This document shows, in pieces, positions 16,531 through 21,082 of a DNA stretch of 21,082 bases. Source of the DNA: Chara braunii (lineage: Eukaryota > Streptophyta > Charophyceae > Charales > Characeae); assembly GCA_003427395.1 (NCBI GenBank), contig BFEA01000030.1:3203697-3224778 (forward strand), given 5' to 3'. Within the stretch, counting starts at the first letter, position 1; every line of letters begins with the position of its first letter. Both the position numbers and the translations under genes were made by a program. The notes under the pieces were generated by a model that saw nothing but the letters and a program-made list of their open reading frames with translations, searched no databases and was not told where the DNA came from.

Positions 16531-16950
16531 GATCCCCAAGCCGTAAGGCGGGGAGGCGCCTAGAGTTTGTGTATTATTGTATTGGTCGACTTGCTGGTGG
16601 AATAGGACGGGACTGATGCTCCCCAGAATGGAAATGGAGCCAGGTCTGGAAGGTTTTTTTTTTTTTTTTTTTTGAAGGTTGTTGTCACGGTGCTGATGTG
16701 GCATTGATGGACTGCTAATGTGGAATTAATGGATGTCTGATGGCATTGTGTGTCATGACGATTGTGTGTTCACTGGGCAATTGGCCAGATTTGAACAAAT
16801 CTGTAACAATTGGCGGGACTTTCGATCTGCGGCAACATCACTTAATCATCCCGTGCTTTCTCGTGGGCATTCCCCACCAACCGTTGCTAAGGGATGAACT
16901 TGCTACATGCGCTCTCACCAACGCCGCTTTTCCACGCATGCTGCGATGAT
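16531..16950. repeat. Poly(T) with 7-bp flanking repeats, then 22-23 bp repeats
   Basis: A T run (16654-16673) is flanked by GAAGGTT on both sides (16649-16655 and 16674-16680), as if a bare poly(A) tail had been inserted with a small duplication. Next come two and a half units of about 22-23 bp (GCTGATGTGGCATTGATGG, then GCTAATGTGGAATTAATGG). The remainder has no recognised gene. Confidence 0.5.
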
Positions 16951-17312
16951 GCTTGTATCATCCACTTTGTTTGCCCCCACGACACTCTTATCATACCCCT
17001 GCTTGCTCATCTGCTGCTACTACAGTTTCCACTTGTGTAGTGTCCACGGCCGCAGTTTCTACTTCCACTGCTGCAGTTTCCACGGCTGTTCTCGTTGCAG
17101 AAGTTTCTATACCTGCAATTCCCCCTGCTGTAGCTTTTACTGCTACAGCTTCCTCTGCCGCAGCCCCACTGCAAAGAATATCATTGTCTCTCTGACACTC
17201 GCGTCCTTTATTTCGGAATCTTGCCCAATCCACCCCCCGTCTCATCTCTTTTGTACTTGGCTGTAGACGCCTGCATGCCTCCTCGGCACCCCCATCTCTT
17301 CCACGGTCTCAC
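16951..17312. other. Low-complexity Ala/Val/Ser/Thr frame on +
   Basis: An 80-codon + frame (16953-17195) is made of imperfect repeats of CTGCAGTTTCCAC-like sequence and encodes an Ala/Thr/Val/Ser-rich peptide. The minus frame over the same repeats is equally long. Coding is not supported beyond openness. Confidence 0.25.
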
Positions 17313-17852
17313 TTGCGAACGGACTCATTGGTTCTCATTGTTCCCGTCGTTCCATCTTCATTACCAGAGGCACATTCATCTTCAGTTTGCAACACCACCA
17401 CTCCTCTCATCGTGTTATCGTCGACAGCGTGCGCCGCAACGTCGCTTGTCCGGGGATCAGCAGCTTGTTGCTTTGTCTGCCCTGACTCTCTCTGCGCCTG
17501 CTCCACAAGTTCTTGTGGTTCCTTTGTGCCAAACGGCAATATCCGCTCCTATGCCTCCTGCAGACATTCTGGCTGCCTGCAGGCAGCCACGGGACCATGT
17601 TTATGCCCTTCAGCGTTAGATATTCACGAGTTACCTGTAGAAGAGGATGCAGCCCCTGCCCAAGGTGCACTCCCAACTTCGGGTACAGTCTCTGCTCAAG
17701 ATGCAGCCCCAAACGCCGAGGGATTGGAACCTGATTTGCTCGGATTACAGTTAACCCCACAAAGCGTAGACCACATGAGGGATCTGCAAATGGCTGACCA
17801 GCATCGTTTGCCAATGGATGAACCCACCGCCATGTGCAGACCACACGGGTGA
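17313..17852 (+). CDS. Unrecognised 179-codon open frame
   Basis: The first half is Ser/Cys/Thr-rich. The second half is acidic and Ala/Pro/Gln-rich (VEEDAAPAQGALPTSGTVSA, then DLLGLQLTPQSVDHMRDLQM), resembling a disordered linker in a eukaryotic protein. There is no recognised domain, signal peptide or clear membrane segment. A minus frame of 185 codons (17407-17964) overlaps it fully, so the coding strand is uncertain. The 3' end runs into a diverged GATCTGCAAA repeat. It could be a fragment of a gene with introns, a decayed element gene, or chance. Confidence 0.2.
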   Translation: MRTDSLVLIVPVVPSSLPEAHSSSVCNTTTPLIVLSSTACAATSLVRGSAACCFVCPDSLCACSTSSCGSFVPNGNIRSYASCRHSGCLQAATGPCLCPSALDIHELPVEEDAAPAQGALPTSGTVSAQDAAPNAEGLEPDLLGLQLTPQSVDHMRDLQMADQHRLPMDEPTAMCRPHG

Positions 17853-17940
17853 TCTGCAAAAGGCCGACCAGCAAACAACCCAAGACAGTTTGGCTTGCAA
17901 CACCAAATGGGTGATCTGCAAATCGTTGGCTAGCATTTGG
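17768..17940. repeat. Three copies of a GATCTGCAAA repeat
   Basis: GACCACATGAGGGATCTGCA, GACCACACGGGTGATCTGCA and ACACCAAATGGGTGATCTGC occur near 17770, 17840 and 17898. Each is followed by AAA(T/A)GGC-GACCAGCA-like sequence. The spacing is irregular, about 60-70 bp. Confidence 0.65.
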
Positions 17941-18244
17941 CACACCAGCCTGAGATCCTCTCACTAATCTCTGTGGTTTGAATGCAACTAATATCTCTCT
18001 TCACATTCACCGCCCCTTTTTTACACCGTCAGACTTCCTTGCAAGCAATCGCCCTTCAGTTTGATTCTGATTTTCCCGGCCTGCAGCCAGAGGATTGTAA
18101 TTGTACCAAGGAAAGAGGCTTTTTGCCATTGCTGTCCTACAAGTAGCAATTAGGGACCGCCAACTTGAACCACACAATGCTCGAGTAGGTGAGTGGTTTA
18201 ATCCTCCATCCCACATCTCTGGCTGCTTTGTGCATGGACCTGGC
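17941..18244. other. No gene recognised
   Basis: Overlapping short frames on both strands (+ 18101-18334 and minus 18007-18327) without domains. Confidence 0.3.
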
Positions 18245-18397
18245 CCAAACCGTCCACAATCTCTTTTATGGCCATCGTATATGCCTCTAACCACTGGGAG
18301 CTGTGGGACAACGGCGTCATGGCCCATGCCCTGACTGATTTCTTACATAATGATGTCGTTTTCTTGCCACACCAAACCGTTTGCAATCTCTTTTATG
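18245..18397. repeat. 26-bp direct repeat pair
   Basis: CCAAACCGT followed by three variable bases and CAATCTCTTTTATG occurs at 18245-18270 and 18372-18397. All three mismatches lie together. On the minus strand the two encode similar peptides, MAIKEIVDGL and SDIKEIANGL, though in different frames. Confidence 0.7.
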
Positions 18398-18705
18398 TCG
18401 GAGATCATTCCGCTCGCCCTGTACTGCAGCAGGACAATGTACCGACGCTCTGCGACCTTCTCCTTCGCACACCTACAAACACTGTTACGCTCGGCTGTAG
18501 CCGCCATCATCTTTGTTACAATCACTTCAACGACGACAAGGTTTCTGCATCGATGTGTGTAGAGGACTGTCCCTACATTCATGACTTCACGCACCCTCTC
18601 AATCCAGACACTATATGTCCATTTTGCGGTCATGGGACCTATACTGAATGCAGGGTCTTTTGTGGTGAAAGTTCTTCCTGTGATGACCTGCCAAACACGG
18701 CCTGA
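18268..18705 (+). CDS. Cys/His-rich 145-codon open frame
   Basis: The frame encodes two tryptophans near the start and then a Cys/His-dense part. That part has LGCSRHHLCYNHF (residues about 75-87), MCVEDC (96-101), CPFCGH (117-122) and C-x3-C around 128-132. This spacing is reminiscent of a zinc-binding module but does not match a specific family I can name. The ATG follows an in-frame stop by about 20 codons without another Met, so a spliced upstream exon is possible. The stop (TGA, 18703-18705) lies inside the left end of the 1.3-kb duplicated unit, so the true 3' end may have been replaced by that insertion. A 96-codon antisense frame (18343-18633) is a competing reading. Confidence 0.3.
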   Translation: MAIVYASNHWELWDNGVMAHALTDFLHNDVVFLPHQTVCNLFYVGDHSARPVLQQDNVPTLCDLLLRTPTNTVTLGCSRHHLCYNHFNDDKVSASMCVEDCPYIHDFTHPLNPDTICPFCGHGTYTECRVFCGESSSCDDLPNTA

Positions 18706-18949
18706 GACACAACTGATTTTTGAGTTTTGCTCATGGAATGTATGCCTTGCTGAGTTTCCCGCTTGTTCCTGAGTTTTCTAAGTCTGTGTGGGTGCATGCT
18801 TGCTGGTCTGCATGCCTGTCTGAGTGCTTGTTGGCTGGAGTGTGCGTGACCCGCAAGGGCACTTGTTCAGAAGCCTCGAAGGGCCGGTACTTACCTGTGG
18901 CCGTGAAATTGAGGGTTGCAGCGGGGAAAACGCTAAAGTGGCGGGGAAA

Positions 18950-19426
18950 GAGGCCCGCAACACAACGGAAAGCACTCAAGTAGCAGGTAGACCGGTACCG
19001 CACCAAGTAGAGGTAGATGTGCCGGGTACTCGAGGAAGAGCAGAAGAAGAAAACAAAAGTTGGCATTTTTAGAGGCCCAGTAGTTATAGGCTAGGTCTAC
19101 GCGGGTACCAGTCCAACGAGTCTGAGTCTAGGGCCTGTACGGTCAATATCAGAGTCTGCAATGATGTTTCCCTCTGAAAGGGAGGAGGTACCGGTTGCTT
19201 GGAGGCCGCGCGGCCTAGGAAGTCACTCGCCAAGAGGCAAGCCTGCCGCTATATCTCCAGGAGGAGCAAAGAGCTCCTCCTCATTGTTGGTGTGCAAGTT
19301 TGGCGACACACTGGTTGGAGCCTTGGCGGGAGCAACGCTAGCAGAGAGCTGCGCTATTCTGGGAAGGAGCAAGGACAGGAGGAGGAAGAAGACCAGGAGT
19401 AGGAAGGGGGAGCGCCCGAGGTACTT
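18950..19426 (+). repeat. Core of copy 2, inverted relative to copy 1
   Basis: 477 bp matching the reverse complement of 14029-14536. Edges are GCGGGGAAA|GAGGCCCGC and GAGGTACTT|ACCTGGCTATGG. Flipping this segment on paper gives edges matching those of copy 1, so the difference is a clean inversion, not a rearranged insertion. No inverted repeats of useful length flank it. Confidence 0.85.
19161..19421 (+). CDS. Membrane-helix-containing frame in the inverted core
   Basis: An ATG-started frame of about 87 codons inside the core. It has an acidic start (MMFPSEREEVPVAW), a Pro/Gly/Ser-rich stretch, then VCKFGDTLVGALAGATLAES, weakly hydrophobic, and a strongly basic tail (RSKDRRRKKTRSRKGE). The frame formally continues to 19559 but leaves the core at 19426, crossing the antisense of a splice donor. 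The aligned frame in copy 1 is broken by a frameshift and has a longer hydrophobic helix. The product is unrecognised, and it may be a remnant of the same gene as the neighbouring exon. Confidence 0.22.
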
Positions 19427-19428
19427 AC

Positions 19429-19719
19429 CTGGCTATGGTGGTTGCCATTTTCATCACCTTGGTGGGCGCTGCAGCAGGAAGGCCCCAGGTGGGGTAGAGC
19501 TACACCAAGAAGCTTCGAGGCAGAGTCAGGCATGGCAGCCTGAGTTAGAGCAGCCATAGCTGCTTTGTGTTGTCCTTTGCACAGCAGGGTGATGCCCTGG
19601 TAGTCCGCCATAGCCTCGTCCTTGGAGGAAGAAGGAAGACGGGTGGCCATGGCAATGGTGGACCTCATGTGATACCTGCCGTGGAAGAGGGATTCAGACA
19701 TTGATTCTAGTTCAGCCAT
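19429..19719 (-). CDS. 97-codon exon-like frame ending at a splice donor
   Basis: From ATG at 19719 (a TGA lies directly upstream) the frame reads MAELESMSESLFHGRYHMRS, TIAMATRLPSSSKDEAMADY, an ITLLCKGQHKAAMAALTQAA segment (Ala-rich helix) and a Ser/His-rich end. It stops exactly in phase at AG|GTAAGT, with the exon's last base at 19429. A full consensus donor at the end of a 291-nt frame is better than chance. The family is not recognised. The next exon would have to lie left of 19421, which in this copy is the inverted core, so the transcript may now be broken. Confidence 0.35.
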
Positions 19720-19819
19720 TCAACATTATTATTATTATTTCTTGTTTGAATAAGAGGGGAGGAGAGGAGAGTGTTGGTGAAGAAGAAGGCAATTCTCATT
19801 GGTATTTGCTGGTGTACAT

Positions 19820-19935
19820 CTTCTTCTTCTTCTTCTTCTTTCTTCCTTCTTCTTCTTCTTCTTTCTTCCTTCTTCTTCTTCTTCTTTCTTCCTTCTTCTT
19901 CTTCTTCTTTCTTCCTTCTTCTTCTTCTTCTTTCC
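19820..19935. repeat. (CTT)n microsatellite with 23-bp higher-order unit, copy 2
   Basis: CTT runs are interrupted by TTTCTTCC at exact 23-bp intervals (CC at 19845, 19868, 19891 and 19914). The corresponding tract in copy 1 (14936-14988) lacks this unit, so it expanded after the duplication. Confidence 0.9.
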
Positions 19936-20033
19936 CTCTCTCTCCTCTCAAGTTCATTCATTTCTTTTTGCAATTGGACAACATTGTACTTTCTCATGAA
20001 TGTGTACTTCGAAATTGGCCAGGATCATAACAT

Positions 20034-20314
20034 TCCTTTATTTTGGCGACATGCCATTTGTCGGGAGTGTACGTTGGGCGTGCTTAATGCCGCCCGTCGT
20101 GGCAATTGTTGCACTGAGAATGCTCAGCTAGGTCTTCCATCTGTTCATCCACCTTGTCGTTACAATGTATGTCCCCTCTGTCGTCAAGGACGGCCGCATT
20201 CTTGAACCTTTTTTTTATGCTCTCCTTTGCCTTCATCTTCATTCCACACTCCGTACTTTCCCTCACTTTCCCTTTGTTGTTCTTTGTCAGTCTTCTCTCC
20301 ATCTCTCTTCCCCG
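20034..20314. other. No gene firmly recognised
   Basis: A minus frame of 72 codons (20084-20302) is Lys/Arg/Asp-rich and lies just downstream, in another frame, of the frame over the 33-bp repeat. A single frameshift would join them. There is no recognised domain. Confidence 0.25.
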
Positions 20315-20479
20315 TGTTTATCCTCTCCTCCTTTACCCTGCCTCCTATGTTTATCCTCTCCCCCTTTACTCTGCCTCCTATTTTTATTCTCTCCTCCTTT
20401 ACTCTGCCTCCTATGTTTATCCTCTCCCCCTTTACTCTGCCTCCTATGTTTATCCACTCCCCCTTTACGATGCCTCTTC
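20315..20479. repeat. Five units of an exact 33-bp tandem repeat
   Basis: Units start at 20315, 20348, 20381, 20414 and 20447 with TGTTTATCCTCTCC(C/T)CCTTT-like sequence and end CTGCCTCCTA. Because 33 is divisible by 3, every frame carries an 11-residue period: on the minus strand RRQSKGGEDKH, on the plus strand YPLPLYSASYV. A 95-codon minus frame (20287-20574) covers the array. Unlike the other arrays here the period keeps frame, so a repeat-containing protein cannot be excluded. Confidence 0.85.
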
Positions 20480-20500
20480 CTCACAGCGTACAAGTGGGCC

Positions 20501-20637
20501 GTTATGGCACATGGGGATGCGGGCAGCTTGTGCTCAGCTTCATCAACGTGGCGAGCCTTGTATGTGAGAGGCACGGTTGGAGGGGGAGTTAAAAGAAGAA
20601 TGAGGAAAATGAATGGTTTCAGTGTGCCCCTCAGGTT

Positions 20638-20670
<33 letters not shown>

Positions 20671-20782
20671 GTTTGTTTCGCAATTCTTTTAGTTCATAGG
20701 TATGTGACAATATACACACGGGGATTGGGGCAGCCAGCGCTCAACCTGTCATCCACGTGGCTGGCCTTGTACGTAAGAGGTG
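20501..20782. repeat. ~75-bp diverged direct repeat pair flanking a poly(T)
   Basis: Segment 20501-20572 (CACATGGGGATGCGGGCAGC, then CTCAGCTTCATCAACGTGGC) recurs at about 20711-20782 (CACACGGGGATTGGGGCAGC, then CTCAACCTGTCATCCACGTG). Both continue as GGC-AGCCTTGTATGTGAGAGG-like or GGCTGGCCTTGTACGTAAGAGG-like sequence. A 28-nt T run (20640-20667) lies between them. Confidence 0.65.
20640..20667 (-). repeat. (T)28 tract
   Basis: Uninterrupted T run, possibly the poly(A) tail of a minus-strand retroposon. No body or target-site duplication could be assigned. Confidence 0.9.
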
Positions 20783-20873
20783 ATGAACAGGTGGGGCTTT
20801 CCTTCCTTACTTTTCCTTTCCTTGTTTTGCTTTTTTTCGCCTTCGCGCTCTGATTCACAGTGTGAATATATAT

Positions 20874-21012
20874 ATTTGTGACGATATATTTCAGCCTCCT
20901 GATGAGTCGGTGAAACTCCGACGAAACAGTTTGTCACAGCCCCTCGTTTGTTGTCCTCTTCTCTCTCTCTGCCTACGGTTTACCGAGCAGTTCTATTTGT
21001 GACGATATATTT
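20874..21012. repeat. 18-bp direct repeats around the hammerhead motif
   Basis: ATTTGTGACGATATATTT occurs identically at 20874-20891 and 20995-21012, 121 bp apart. The first is followed by the hammerhead core and the second by an AT-rich tract. A tandem or terminal-repeat structure carrying the ribozyme is possible. Confidence 0.85.
20877..20938 (+). ncRNA. Hammerhead-ribozyme-like motif
   Basis: The conserved core is present in order: CTGATGA (20899-20905), a perfect 5-bp stem II GTCGG/CCGAC (20906-20910 with 20918-20922) around the loop TGAAACT, then GAAA (20923-20926). A 3-bp stem III follows (ACA 20926-20928 with TGT 20932-20934), closing a GTT loop and placing the canonical cleavage triplet GTC at 20933-20935. 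A minimal stem III with an open stem I is the form known from type I hammerheads of Penelope-like retroelements and animal satellites. Stem I is the weak point: the bases next to CTGATGA do not pair with those after the GTC. A separate 6-bp pairing, TGTGAC (20877-20882) with GTCACA (20933-20938), is possible. No reverse transcriptase is in the window. Confidence 0.6.
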
Positions 21013-21082
21013 GACGATATATATATAATTTTAATTTTAAATTAATTTTAAATTCGGTAAAGAATTTTGATGTGTCCCTGAG
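21013..21082. other. AT-rich window end
   Basis: (AT)n and TTTTAATTTTAAATTAATTT-like sequence, then mixed bases. The element containing the hammerhead motif may continue past the window end. Confidence 0.6.

Larger units (their letters stand above)
18685..20033 (-). repeat. 1.3-kb duplicated unit, copy 2
   Basis: Same-orientation arms (18685-18949 and 19427-20033) match copy 1 at 13765-14028 and 14537-15087. Copies are about 4.9 kb apart and differ by substitutions, microsatellite length and an inverted core. The left arm contains the minus-strand splice-donor sequence CACAG|GTAAGT (18886-18895), also present in copy 1. The right arm contains an exon-like frame ending at CCAG|GTAAGT. A gene-derived repeat or captured gene fragment is the best reading. 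Confidence 0.85.

Overview
This is a eukaryotic, non-coding-rich window dominated by repeats. I found no complete gene of a recognised family. The best taxonomic clue is a set of U6 snRNA-derived sequences. The two most complete start (on the minus strand) with a GTCC..GGAC 5' stem-loop followed by an (A/C)TCCG motif, and end in a GAGAAATGGTCC-type 3' end. That is the green-plant form of U6, not the animal form. Together with abundant microsatellites, tandem arrays and poly(A)-tailed retroposons, this suggests a large, repeat-rich plant or streptophyte-alga genome. I cannot name the species. Two N bases (7692, 7696) sit in a poly(A) run.

Layout. 0-1 kb: degenerate U6-derived repeat family, including a foldback hairpin. 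1-2.4 kb: mostly unexplained, with one possible short exon. 2.4-3.1 kb: 5-bp CTGGT-type array. 3.2-3.9 kb: six copies of a 70-120 bp repeat. 4.0-4.5 kb: a (TC)n tract of 162 bp, then a (TC)n/(CG)n tract. 4.5-6.6 kb: GC-rich sequence with ORFs I cannot assign. 6.7-6.9 kb: two short poly(A)-tailed insertions (one a U6 retropseudogene) that appear to have used the same target site. 7.5-7.7 kb: a tRNA-headed SINE. 7.8-8.2 kb: a two-copy 165-bp repeat. 8.4-9.5 kb: four units of a ~230-bp repeat interrupted by a 196-bp insert. 10.4 kb and 11.2 kb: compact hairpins. 11.6-12.7 kb: a 33-35 bp satellite. 12.9-13.2 kb: a U6-containing tandem pair. 13.8-15.1 kb and 18.7-20.0 kb: two copies of a 1.3-kb unit whose central ~500 bp is inverted in one copy relative to the other. 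15.6 kb: another U6 retropseudogene. 15.8-16.5 kb: a 0.2-kb direct repeat. 16.9-18.7 kb: gene-like but unassigned ORFs. 20.3-20.5 kb: a 33-bp repeat. 20.9 kb: a hammerhead-ribozyme-like motif near the window end.

Long open frames on the tandem arrays arise because the arrays lack stop codons in several frames on both strands, so I treat them as by-products. The strongest biological signals are the hammerhead core, the precisely bounded internal inversion in the 1.3-kb duplicated unit, and the U6 retropseudogenes with target-site duplications. The last imply a poly(A)-using, LINE-type retrotransposition machinery acting in trans.
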